From Anaerolineae bacterium (GTDB taxonomy: Bacteria; Chloroflexota; Anaerolineae; Promineifilales; Promineifilaceae), in contig JADLAX010000002.1 in NCBI GenBank assembly GCA_020848035.1, positions 21,822-85,821 of the forward strand: a stretch of DNA of 64,000 nucleotides, given 5' to 3'. Every line of letters begins with the position of its first letter. The first letter of the stretch is position 1. Shown in pieces: positions 1-7,523 of this stretch. The translations under genes and the position numbers were made by a program. The notes beneath the pieces are model-generated. The model made no database searches. It was not told the DNA's origin and saw only the letters and a list, made by a program, of their open reading frames with translations.

Positions 1-132
1 GAGAACGGCCGTACTCAAACTCAGGCGCAGGTACAGCACCGGGTTGGGCCGGCTGGGCTGGCTGAGCAAAATGGCCAGCAGCAGCCCCACGATCAGCGGC
101 AGCGTGCCGCCCAGCCACACGCGCGGCTTCAT
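1..132 (-). CDS. N-terminus of a membrane protein, probable sensor histidine kinase (runs off the left edge)
   Basis: Only the first 44 codons are in the window. They encode MKPRVWLGGTLPLIVGLL followed by more hydrophobic residues, a typical first transmembrane helix after a short positive N-terminus. The start ATG overlaps the stop of the response regulator in an ATGA arrangement, so the two are translationally coupled. Sensor kinases usually sit in this position behind an OmpR-type regulator. The kinase assignment is inference from context; no catalytic domain is visible. Confidence 0.6.
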   Translation of the reverse strand, partial: MKPRVWLGGTLPLIVGLLLAILLSQPSRPNPVLYLRLSLSTAVL

Positions 133-845
133 GATGCCCCCTGCACCGGGGCCATAAAGCGGTAGCCCTGGCCCGGAACGGTTTCGATGAATTGCGGATC
201 GCTGGCGTCGTCACCCAGCACGCGGCGCAGTTCGGCAATGCGGGAATCGACGGTGCGCGTGCCCGCCGGGTAGGCCCAGCCCCAAACGCTGTCCAGCAGC
301 CGCTCGCGGCTCACCAACTCGTCGGGATGGGTCATCAAATATTCCAGCAGCGTCAGCGCCTTGGGCGTGAGGTGGATTTCCTCGCCCGCCAGCCAGGCGC
401 GGCGGGTGAGGCGGTCGAAGGTGAGAGTGTGGCTGAGCAGTTTTTGCGCGGCGGTGAGCGGCCGTTCGCCCGGTCGCGCCCGCCGCAAAACCGCGCGAAT
501 GCGGGCCACCAGCTCATGCGGGTCGAATGGCTTGTTCAGGTAGTCGTCGGCCCCTTCTTCCAGGGCCATGGCCCGTTCAACCGCCTCGCCGACCTGGGTG
601 AGCAAAATGACGGGCGTCCAATCCCCCTGCTGGCGCAGCTGCCGCAGCACGGCACGGCCGTCCAGCCGGGGCATGAGCACGTCTAAAATGATGAGATCGG
701 GGAGAAATTGATGAACCTGTTCTAGTGCCGCTGCCCCATCGGCGGCAACGTGCACGAAGAAGCCGCTGCGCTCCAGGAACGGGGCCAGGTTGTCGGTAAT
801 GGCCGCTTCGTCGTCGGCCAACAGGAGGGAGAGCTGGCGTACCAT
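129..845 (-). CDS. OmpR/PhoB-family response regulator
   Basis: A 238-residue two-component regulator. The receiver domain (about residues 5-120) has the acidic pair D11-D12, the phosphoacceptor D55 in LIILDVLMP, the T83 switch residue and K105 in NKPFDPHEL. The C-terminal half is a winged-helix DNA-binding domain ending in GYRFMAPV, typical of PhoB/OmpR proteins. Length is normal for the family. It is the first gene of a minus-strand pair with the membrane protein running off the left edge (4 bp ATGA overlap). The target promoter and signal cannot be deduced. Confidence 0.95.
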   Translation of the reverse strand: MVRQLSLLLADDEAAITDNLAPFLERSGFFVHVAADGAAALEQVHQFLPDLIILDVLMPRLDGRAVLRQLRQQGDWTPVILLTQVGEAVERAMALEEGADDYLNKPFDPHELVARIRAVLRRARPGERPLTAAQKLLSHTLTFDRLTRRAWLAGEEIHLTPKALTLLEYLMTHPDELVSRERLLDSVWGWAYPAGTRTVDSRIAELRRVLGDDASDPQFIETVPGQGYRFMAPVQGAS

Positions 846-937
846 GCCAACATTGTAGCAGAAGCGGGGAACGGCCGTTGTGCCAGAATGGTTACAACTG
901 CCCTCTGAAAGGCAGACGGGAGTTCACTGCAAGGAGA

Positions 938-998
938 TGAAACGTGAAGCGGGAAACGTGAGAAGAGGCAAATCACGTTTCACGTTTCACGCTTCACT
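938..998. repeat. Short-period hairpin in the msrQ/response-regulator spacer
   Basis: The left arm (939-961) contains iterated GAAACGTGA-type units. The right arm (973-998) contains the complementary TCACGTTTCACGTTTCACG iterations, separated by about 11 bases. It belongs to the class of unit-iterated hairpins seen in other spacers of this window, but its sequence is specific to this locus. It lies just downstream of msrQ and upstream of the response regulator on the minus strand, so a termination or mRNA 3'-end role is possible. There is no U-tract. Confidence 0.6.
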
Positions 999-1022
999 GA
1001 TTAATGACCTGACAAACAGAGT

Positions 1023-1706
1023 TTATTTCAGCCGGGTGCGAACCTGCCGCTGCCAGCGGAGGAGTTTTTGTTTGACCGGGTTCCAGCGGGCCAGGAACAG
1101 CAGGGCGACGATGCCCGCGTAGATGCCCGGCTCGATGTAGACGTTTTTCACCAGCCAGATAAAGTGAATGAGGGCCAGGACGATGATGAGGTAGCTGAGC
1201 TTGTGCAGCGTTTTCCAACGCTTGCCCAGCCGCTTTTGCCACCCTTTGGTGGAGGTGATCGCCAGGGGAATAAGCAGCAGGAAAGCGGCCGTTCCCACCA
1301 ATACAAAAGGCTGCTCCACAATGCCATCAATGATGAAACCCAGGTCGAACCCATAATCCAGCCAGACGAAGGTGAGCAGGTGCAAACAGACGTAGAAGAA
1401 GGCGTAGAGGCCTAACGGCCGTCTTAGCGGAATGACCTGCTTCCAGCCAAAAGCAATAGTCACCGGGGTCACGGCCAGGGACATCACCAGCAGCACCAGC
1501 GCGGTGGTGCCGGTGTGGAACAAAATCTCGCGCACTGGATCGACGCCGAGGTTGCTGGTGAAATATTCAACCAGCAGCACGGCCAGCGGCACCAGCGCCC
1601 CGATGTGGGTGAGCCCGGTGAGCAGGCGCGCGGTGTGTTTGCGATCCCAACGTTTGGTTTTTTGGGGGGTGGATACGGCCGTTTCCCGGCCTGTTGCCGC
1701 ACTCAT
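1023..1706 (-). CDS. msrQ: Heme-binding membrane subunit MsrQ of methionine sulfoxide reductase
   Basis: A 227-residue polytopic membrane protein of the ferric-reductase-like family. It passes electrons through b-type heme to MsrP for repair of oxidised methionine in envelope proteins. Predicted helices include LYAFFYVCLHLLTFVWL and KLSYLIIVLALIHFIWL, with the histidines expected to bind heme. The start at MSAATGRE is preferred because AAAGAGAG lies 8-9 bases upstream. The longer open frame would overlap the end of msrP by about 60 bases. It directly follows msrP (26 bp gap), the usual msrPQ operon order. Confidence 0.9.
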   Translation of the reverse strand: MSAATGRETAVSTPQKTKRWDRKHTARLLTGLTHIGALVPLAVLLVEYFTSNLGVDPVREILFHTGTTALVLLVMSLAVTPVTIAFGWKQVIPLRRPLGLYAFFYVCLHLLTFVWLDYGFDLGFIIDGIVEQPFVLVGTAAFLLLIPLAITSTKGWQKRLGKRWKTLHKLSYLIIVLALIHFIWLVKNVYIEPGIYAGIVALLFLARWNPVKQKLLRWQRQVRTRLK

Positions 1707-1731
1707 TGGTTTACTCTCTTTAGCCACTGGC

Positions 1732-2739
1732 TTACTGACCACGCACAGTTTGGGTTGTGTCAAAATCGGGATCATCGTACAGATGGGCCACAAATTCGCC
1801 GTAGCCGTTAAACATCAGCGTCTCGCGGCGGCCAAATTCGCCAATGCGCCGTTCCGTCGCCTGCGACCAGCGCGGATGATCCACATTCGGGTTCACCGTG
1901 GCATAAAAACCGTACTCGTTGGGCGCAGTTTTCATCCACAAAGATTCGGGCATCGTGTCTACCAAATCAATCTTCACAATCGACTTGATGCTCTTAAAGC
2001 CATACTTCCACGGCACCACCAGGCGAATTGGTGCGCCGTTTTGCGGCAGCAGTGCCTCGCCATACAGCCCGGTGCTCAAAATGGCCAGGTCGTTCATCGC
2101 CTCATCCAGGCGCAGCCCTTCAACGTACGGCCAGGGGAACAGCGAGCTGTTAAGGCCCGGCATATTTTCCCGATCTTGAACCGTTTCAAAACGCACATAT
2201 TTGGCCGCTGAAGTGGGTTCTACCTCATTCAGCAGCTTGGCCAGCGGGAAACCCAGCCACGGGATCACCATCGACCAGGCCTCGACGCAGCGCAGGCGGT
2301 AGATGCGTTCTTCTTGCTCAATGGCCATCAAATCTTCCAGGTCGTAGATTTTGGGCTTATTAACCAGGCCACCCACCGCAACCTGCCAGGGAGCCGTGGG
2401 GAGATTTTTAGACAGCGACGCCACGGAATCCTTGTTGATGGAAAACTCATAGTAGTTGTTGTAGGTGGTAATTTCTTCAAAGGTGTTCAGCGGATCGCCC
2501 AACTCATCGGCGGTGGCGCTGACTTTACCCGGCATGGCCGTTTGCACCGCGCTGACGTCTGCGGCGCTGGAGCCGGGTTCAGCATCGGGGCTGTCACAGG
2601 CAGCTAACAACCCACCGGCAGCAACAGCGGCCGTACTCAAGGCGGCCCCACGCATAAACTGGCGGCGGGACAGGTAGGCAGATTTAGGCGTGATTTCAGA
2701 CGAAGGAATCTCAATTCCAGTGCGTTTTTTGATTAACAT
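1732..2739 (-). CDS. msrP: Protein-methionine-sulfoxide reductase catalytic subunit MsrP
   Basis: A 335-residue molybdopterin enzyme of the sulfite-oxidase fold that reduces methionine sulfoxide in exported proteins. The N-terminus carries a twin-arginine signal (SRRQFMRG, residues 24-31) followed by a hydrophobic, Ala-rich stretch. C151 in RLRCVEAWS matches the conserved molybdenum-ligand cysteine. GAGG sits 8 bases upstream of the start. The pair with msrQ, and the moaC and moaD-E genes elsewhere in the window, are consistent with use of molybdenum cofactor. The 261 bp upstream spacer should hold the promoter, but no convincing boxes were found. Confidence 0.93.
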   Translation of the reverse strand: MLIKKRTGIEIPSSEITPKSAYLSRRQFMRGAALSTAAVAAGGLLAACDSPDAEPGSSAADVSAVQTAMPGKVSATADELGDPLNTFEEITTYNNYYEFSINKDSVASLSKNLPTAPWQVAVGGLVNKPKIYDLEDLMAIEQEERIYRLRCVEAWSMVIPWLGFPLAKLLNEVEPTSAAKYVRFETVQDRENMPGLNSSLFPWPYVEGLRLDEAMNDLAILSTGLYGEALLPQNGAPIRLVVPWKYGFKSIKSIVKIDLVDTMPESLWMKTAPNEYGFYATVNPNVDHPRWSQATERRIGEFGRRETLMFNGYGEFVAHLYDDPDFDTTQTVRGQ

Positions 2740-2941
2740 GGTGTTTACCTCGGTTCTATTTCCGGCTGTGCATCCATTGACCAGAGCTGTCTGGCACCGG
2801 CAGGAGAGGCATAGCGGCCAATAAAGAATAAACCAGTGCCAGACATCTATCAGTATCTAATTATCCGCAAGGTTATGATCTTTTTCTAAATAAATTCTTA
2901 TGAGATGCTTACAGCAGCGTGGAGAAGTTGATTATCGCTCA

Positions 2942-2970
2942 AGATTGGACCAATCTTCGTGGTCCAATCT
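2942..2970. repeat. 11-bp inverted repeat between the lipoprotein gene and msrP
   Basis: Perfect arms AGATTGGACCA (2942-2952) and TGGTCCAATCT (2960-2970) with a 7-base loop. It lies 31 bases beyond the lipoprotein stop on the minus strand and about 200 bases upstream of msrP. No T-run follows on the minus strand, so it could be a weak terminator or an operator for msrP. Confidence 0.6.
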
Positions 2971-3000
2971 GACAGGGCAGCGCATTTCTAAAATCGCAAT

Positions 3001-4197
3001 TTAGGGCGCAATGGTGATGGGCAGGCGAATTTCCTGGTAGGTGTTGCCTTCGCCAGCGGTGACGGTGAGCAGAGCCGGGCCGCTAGGGGCGTCGTCGGGA
3101 ACTTCCAGGTCGATGGACCAGAAGCCAAACTGATCGGCAAAGGCTTTGCCGGTGGCTACAGGCTCGTTTGTGCCTACGGCCGTATCCAACACCAGCATAA
3201 TGTCAACCGCCTGCTCCGGCACATTTACCGCCACCCCAAAGAGCGTCGTCACCTCACCAACAACAAATTCTAGCTCGCCGGAGTTGGCCAGGTGCAGCAA
3301 AACCGCCAGCGGATCATCGGCGGCACGCAGCTGGATGGGTATCAGCGCTTCGCGCCAGCCAGCTTCGCCGTATTCGCCCGTGTAGGCCACGGCACAGGCC
3401 GGGCCAGGGGTCACGTTTTGCGGCAGGATGACAAAACCGTACCAGTTGCCCTCGGCCAGCGAGATTTTTTGGGCGGCCACAAAGTTGGTGCAGTCATCAA
3501 CCAGGATGCCAATGGTGAAGGAATCATCAAGCAAGTTGCGGCTGCTGCCCTGCATGAAGAAGGCATGGCCCGCCACGGCCGTTTCTCCCTCCACCGGTCT
3601 GGCTAATGAAATGTACGGCCCGTCTGTGGCGCTGTCGAAGGCGACCTGCACCGGCTGGGCCACCTGGGCCAGATCGCCCAGGGCCACGGTGAGGGTGCCG
3701 GGTCCAGAGGCCACATCGGCCAGCGTGGCGGTGACTTCCCAGCCGCCGCTGTCATCGGGGGTGACCTGGGTGGAGACGGCCGTAAACGACCCCACTCGCA
3801 GCGTCACGGTCAGCGGATCGGTGGTGGGTGGCTGCACGTCGCCGCGAAAGGTCATCTCTCGTCCGGCCAGCAGCGTAACCGCCGGACCCGGTTCGATGAT
3901 GCTTACGGTGTAGCTGGGCATCTCCACCGTGGGCGTGAGGGTGGGCGTGGCCGTCACCACTGGCGTGGGGAACAGGGCGTCGCTGGTGGCCTGCGGTTCG
4001 GTGGGCACAATTTCGGTGGTAGGCGTGGCGGGAACGGCCGTAGCTGGCTCATCTGTTGCCGGTTCGGTGGGTGGATTTTGAGCAACGGCCGTTGCGGTTG
4101 GGGCAGTTGTGGGCGTGGCCGACGGCGCTCCGCCACAGGCCACCAGCGCCAGGAAAATCAAGCCTGGCAGTAAAAACAGGTCACTTCTCTTCTTCAC
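3001..4197 (-). CDS. Secreted lipoprotein with Thr/Pro-rich linker and Ig-like repeats
   Basis: A 398-residue protein from the GTG at 4197, chosen because AGAGGAAATTC precedes it and because it puts a lipoprotein signal first. The lipobox is LVAC within LIFLALVACGG. A low-complexity TPT/APT/PTE linker of about 90 residues follows, then about 290 residues of beta-rich sequence with at least two similar segments (AGREMTFRGDV and AGHAFFMQGSS regions). These resemble bacterial Ig-like or carbohydrate-binding modules. It is probably displayed on the cell surface. No catalytic motif is recognised. Confidence 0.75.
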   Translation of the reverse strand: MKKRSDLFLLPGLIFLALVACGGAPSATPTTAPTATAVAQNPPTEPATDEPATAVPATPTTEIVPTEPQATSDALFPTPVVTATPTLTPTVEMPSYTVSIIEPGPAVTLLAGREMTFRGDVQPPTTDPLTVTLRVGSFTAVSTQVTPDDSGGWEVTATLADVASGPGTLTVALGDLAQVAQPVQVAFDSATDGPYISLARPVEGETAVAGHAFFMQGSSRNLLDDSFTIGILVDDCTNFVAAQKISLAEGNWYGFVILPQNVTPGPACAVAYTGEYGEAGWREALIPIQLRAADDPLAVLLHLANSGELEFVVGEVTTLFGVAVNVPEQAVDIMLVLDTAVGTNEPVATGKAFADQFGFWSIDLEVPDDAPSGPALLTVTAGEGNTYQEIRLPITIAP

Positions 4198-4226
4198 ACG
4201 AATTTCCTCTACCAATTGAAAACCAT

Positions 4227-4307
4227 AGGAGTTACGCAGGCTGAGCTTGTCGAAGCCGATTGCGACAGGCTTCATCTCCGGTAATTGTGTGCTTTTGCGT
4301 AACTCCT
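4227..4307. repeat. 81-bp element with 12-bp terminal inverted repeats (MITE-like)
   Basis: AGGAGTTACGCA at 4227-4238 is perfectly complementary to TGCGTAACTCCT at 4296-4307. Inside lies CTGAGCTTGTCGAAGCC, a motif found in many dispersed bacterial intergenic repeats, and a partly complementary GACAGGCTTC. It sits just upstream of the lipoprotein start. It could be a miniature non-autonomous element or a large regulatory hairpin. No target-site duplication is obvious. Confidence 0.5.
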
Positions 4308-4439
4308 GAAAAGAACGTTGTTGGCCGCAGCGAAAAAATGATGACGCAAACGCCAATTATAACAGAGGCAGTTGCCACGCCTAACGGACGGCCGTTTGGG
4401 TTAGGCATTTGTTCATAAACCGAAAACAAGGAATGGCAT

Positions 4440-4468
4440 GTAGGGGCGACCCTTGTGGTCGCCCCTAC
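4440..4468 (-). terminator. Strong 12-bp palindrome downstream of the penicillin-binding protein gene
   Basis: GTAGGGGCGACC (4440-4451) and GGTCGCCCCTAC (4457-4468) form a perfect 12-bp stem with a 5-base loop, 15 bases beyond the stop of the PBP gene. No U-run follows, so intrinsic termination is uncertain. The GGGGCGACC palindrome type recurs as an intergenic repeat in many bacteria. A second, interrupted inverted repeat GCCTAAC/GTTAGGC around an ACGGCCGT lies at about 4379-4405. Confidence 0.5.
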
Positions 4469-4482
4469 CGGCCCGGTCTGGA

Positions 4483-7293
4483 TTACGATTCGATGACGAT
4501 GGTGATGGTGTGCGGTTCTCCCACGTAGTTGCTGTCTTTCACCACGATCAGGCGCAGAAAATATTCACCTGGCGGCAGGGCATCGGCGTGCAGCATCTCC
4601 AGCGGGCCGTTGACCACCGGCTGGCTGTGCGTTTCGCCCAGCGTTACCCAGTTCACCCCGTCACCGTTGGGAATGCCCAGCTCGATTTTATAGAACTCCA
4701 CCGAACCGGGCGCAAAATCGGCCGTGCCCACGATGGGCAGAACGCCGCTGACGGTATCACCCTGCGCCGGGCTGCTGATGCGGTAGACGGCCACCCGGTT
4801 GGGATCCCGCGCCAGGGCCAGTAGATCGTCGTTGCAGACGGCCGTTGGCAGCAGCGCCACATTGTTCGCCTGGGCCCACTCATGCGCCGCTTTCAGACTC
4901 TCCGGGTTGCGCGGCGGCGCCAGGAACAGCTGCGGCAGGGCATCGGGTGGCAGCAAGGTGGCATCGGTGCCTTCGGCCAGGTGGCAGAAAAGCTGCGGCG
5001 GCGGCGCGTCTTCATCCACCTCGGTGCCCACCAGCAGTTCGGCCGGGACGGGCGGGAGCGGCACGGCGGGCATACGCAGCACGGCCGGTTCCAGCTCTTC
5101 CCAGACCACCAGGTTGGGGTCGATGGCTTCGGGCACGGCGGGCGTGATATTTACCAGGAACAACTCCGAACCAGCGGACGTACAGTCGACGGCCCCCAGG
5201 GTAACAGAGGCGATGTTGCACAACGGCCGTTCCTCCAACCCGTCCGGCCGCACAAACTCAGCCGCCGGGGCCACGCCGTTGATGTTCAGCGCCGCCAGCA
5301 AATCGTAGTTGGTGTAGACGGCCTGCATGTAATCGCGCCACAGCGGGGCTGCGCCGGTCAGCCCGCTGATATTGATCATTTCGCTGTTGTCCGTGTTGCC
5401 CGTCCAGACTCCCACGACGAGCCCGGGCGTGTAGCCCATCGTCCAGTTGTCGCGGAAGTCGTTGGTGGTGCCGGTTTTGGCCGCCGCCGGGAAGGGCAGC
5501 GCCAGCGGATTGCTCTGGCCCATCGCCGGAACGCGAGCTGCGTCGTCGTCCAAAATATTGCTGATCAGGTAAGCCACCCGCGGATCAATGACGGAAACGG
5601 CCGCTTGCGGCGGCTGTTCAAACAGGGTCTCGCCATTGCTTTTTTGCACGCGCAGGATTGAGGTGGGGGTTACCTGGTTGCCGTTGTTGGCAAAAACGGC
5701 GTAGGCGGTGGTTAGCTCCAGCGGCGTCACCTCGGCCCCGCCCAGCGTCAGCGAGAGGCCGTAGTTGCTGGAATCCTGGGTCCAGCTGGTAATGCCCATC
5801 TGCCGGGCAAACTCCAGCAGGCGCGGCACGCCCAAATCTTGCAGCAGCAGCACGGCGGGGATGTTGTAGCTGTTGGCCAGGGCGGTGCGCAGACGAACGG
5901 GGCCGTGGAAACGGCCGTCGTAATTCACCGGCTCGTAGCTGCTGCCATCAAACTGCGGATACTCCACTTCCACATCCCACAGCAGATCGGCGGCGGTCCA
6001 GGCCGGTTCGCCCGTTTCGCCTGGGGAAAGAGCGGCGGCGTAGGTGAGCGGCTTGATGCTGCTGCCCGGCTGCTGCAAGGAAAGCGTCACGTTGACGTGC
6101 CCGTCAATGCTTTCATCTTTGTAATTGACGCTGCCCAGCATGGCCAAAATCTCGCCCGTGCCCGGCTTCATGGCCACCAGGGCGGCGTTGTTCAAATTGT
6201 GCTCTGGCCCGACGGCGGCCACATGCTGCTGCGCCAGCTGCTCGGCCAGCCGCTGGTATTGCAAATCCAGGGTGGTTGTCACGCGCAGACCGCCGTTGGC
6301 TACGGCCTCGGCGCCGTACAGCGCCTCCAGCTGCTGCCGCACGTAGACGGCAAAGTGGGGCGCTTCCAGGCTCACTTCTTGCGGGGCAAAGGTGAGCGGT
6401 TCCTGGTAGGCGGCCACGGCCTCATCCTGGGTGATGAAGCCCTCGCTGACCATCAGGTTGAGCACCAGCCACTGGCGCTCTTTGGCCCCTTCCAGGTTGG
6501 TCAGCGGGTCCAGTTCTACCGGGCTTTGCGGCAAACCGGCCAGCAAAGAGGCCTGGCCCAGCGTCAGTTCCTGGGCCGATTTTTCGAAATAGGTGTCGGC
6601 GGCGGCTTCGATGCCGTAAGCCAGGTTGCCGTAATAAATTTCGTTGAGGTACATCTCCATGATCTCATCCTTGGTGTAATCGCGGTTCATGATCCAGGCG
6701 AGGATGATCTCTTTGGTTTTGCGGTTGTAGGAGACTTCGCTGCGCTCTTCGTAGTCGAAGGCGATGTGGCGCACAAGCTGCTGGGTGATGGTGCTGGCCC
6801 CAACGGGACGGCCGTTTGGATTCCTTAAATTTGCCACCAACGCCGCCACCAGCGAAGGAATGTCGGCCCCCGGATTTTCGTAGAAGCTGTCATCTTCCAC
6901 GGCGACGGTGGCGTGGATGAGGTGAGAAGGGATTTGGGAAATGGGAACGGCCGTGCGCTTGCCCTCGCCAAAAAATTCCCAGAGCAGTTCGCCATTGCGG
7001 TCAAAAATCTGGGTCGTCTCGAACGTTTCCCGGTCGCGCGCGGCATCCAGCTTGGCAATGCCGTCCTCAATTTCCTGCGACAGGTTGGCATAAACCAGCG
7101 TGCCCGCCACCGCGACGCCGCCAAAAACAAGCAGCGCCAGCAGCAAAATGCCGCCGATCAGGGCGCGGCCCAGGCAGCCAAAACAGCCGCGTCGCTTGCG
7201 GGCGGGCGGGGCAACATACGGGGCCTGATGCTGGGGTACATTTTGCGACATTGGCACAGGTGCCATTGGACGGGTGGTTTGGTCTTTACTCAT
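4483..7293 (-). CDS. Bifunctional class A penicillin-binding protein (transglycosylase/transpeptidase)
   Basis: A 936-residue peptidoglycan synthase. It has a cytoplasmic tail, a transmembrane helix at about 44-68, and a GT51 transglycosylase domain with catalytic E133 in AVEDDSFY. The transpeptidase domain has S411-x-x-K414 (GSSIKPLTY), S475-Y-N477 and K606-T-G. A C-terminal extension of about 270 residues contains an Ig-like domain (SSPAQGDTVSGVLPIVGTA region) and is longer than in PBP1a of proteobacteria. The start at MSKDQTT is chosen for AGGAGA four bases upstream. It acts at the outer face of the membrane. Confidence 0.95.
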   Translation of the reverse strand: MSKDQTTRPMAPVPMSQNVPQHQAPYVAPPARKRRGCFGCLGRALIGGILLLALLVFGGVAVAGTLVYANLSQEIEDGIAKLDAARDRETFETTQIFDRNGELLWEFFGEGKRTAVPISQIPSHLIHATVAVEDDSFYENPGADIPSLVAALVANLRNPNGRPVGASTITQQLVRHIAFDYEERSEVSYNRKTKEIILAWIMNRDYTKDEIMEMYLNEIYYGNLAYGIEAAADTYFEKSAQELTLGQASLLAGLPQSPVELDPLTNLEGAKERQWLVLNLMVSEGFITQDEAVAAYQEPLTFAPQEVSLEAPHFAVYVRQQLEALYGAEAVANGGLRVTTTLDLQYQRLAEQLAQQHVAAVGPEHNLNNAALVAMKPGTGEILAMLGSVNYKDESIDGHVNVTLSLQQPGSSIKPLTYAAALSPGETGEPAWTAADLLWDVEVEYPQFDGSSYEPVNYDGRFHGPVRLRTALANSYNIPAVLLLQDLGVPRLLEFARQMGITSWTQDSSNYGLSLTLGGAEVTPLELTTAYAVFANNGNQVTPTSILRVQKSNGETLFEQPPQAAVSVIDPRVAYLISNILDDDAARVPAMGQSNPLALPFPAAAKTGTTNDFRDNWTMGYTPGLVVGVWTGNTDNSEMINISGLTGAAPLWRDYMQAVYTNYDLLAALNINGVAPAAEFVRPDGLEERPLCNIASVTLGAVDCTSAGSELFLVNITPAVPEAIDPNLVVWEELEPAVLRMPAVPLPPVPAELLVGTEVDEDAPPPQLFCHLAEGTDATLLPPDALPQLFLAPPRNPESLKAAHEWAQANNVALLPTAVCNDDLLALARDPNRVAVYRISSPAQGDTVSGVLPIVGTADFAPGSVEFYKIELGIPNGDGVNWVTLGETHSQPVVNGPLEMLHADALPPGEYFLRLIVVKDSNYVGEPHTITIVIES

Positions 7294-7317
7294 GGTGTCT
7301 CCTAAAAACAGTTGCTG

Positions 7318-7343
7318 GTGGCTGGTGGTCAATCACCAGCCAC
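7318..7343. repeat. GCTGGTG-iterated hairpin upstream of the PBP gene
   Basis: GTGGCTGGTG (7318-7327) pairs perfectly with CACCAGCCAC (7334-7343), and GCTGGTG is iterated in the left arm. It is one of the unit-iterated spacer hairpins of this window and lies about 25 bases upstream of the PBP start. Confidence 0.55.
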
Positions 7344-7435
7344 TAAAACGAGCCACTATAAACTGTATGGGAACGGCCGTTTCCCCACTGTTCGCCCTTT
7401 GCACGATTCATAAACGACAACCTGACGCCCAACAA

Positions 7436-7463
7436 AAAAGAGCGCCCTTGAGGACGCTCTTTT
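7436..7463 (-). terminator. Rho-independent terminator of the LysM surface-protein gene
   Basis: AAAAGAGCG and CGCTCTTTT close a stem of about 12 bp with one mismatch and a TTGA loop. On the minus strand it is followed by a run of six T. It lies about 60 bases past the stop of the surface-protein gene. Confidence 0.85.
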
Positions 7464-7470
7464 CGGTATT

Positions 7471-7520
7471 CCGTTATCCGTAATCGGTAATCGGTTGTGT
7501 TTACCGATTACCGTTCACCG
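7471..7520. repeat. TAATCGG-iterated hairpin
   Basis: The left arm carries iterated CCGTAATCGGTAATCGG. CGGTAATCGGT (7485-7495) pairs with ACCGATTACCG (7503-7513), and the right arm continues with TTCACCG. It lies between the surface-protein stop and its terminator. A closely similar unit occurs inside the membrane-protein gene at 11282-11350. Confidence 0.6.
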
Positions 7521-7523
7521 ACT

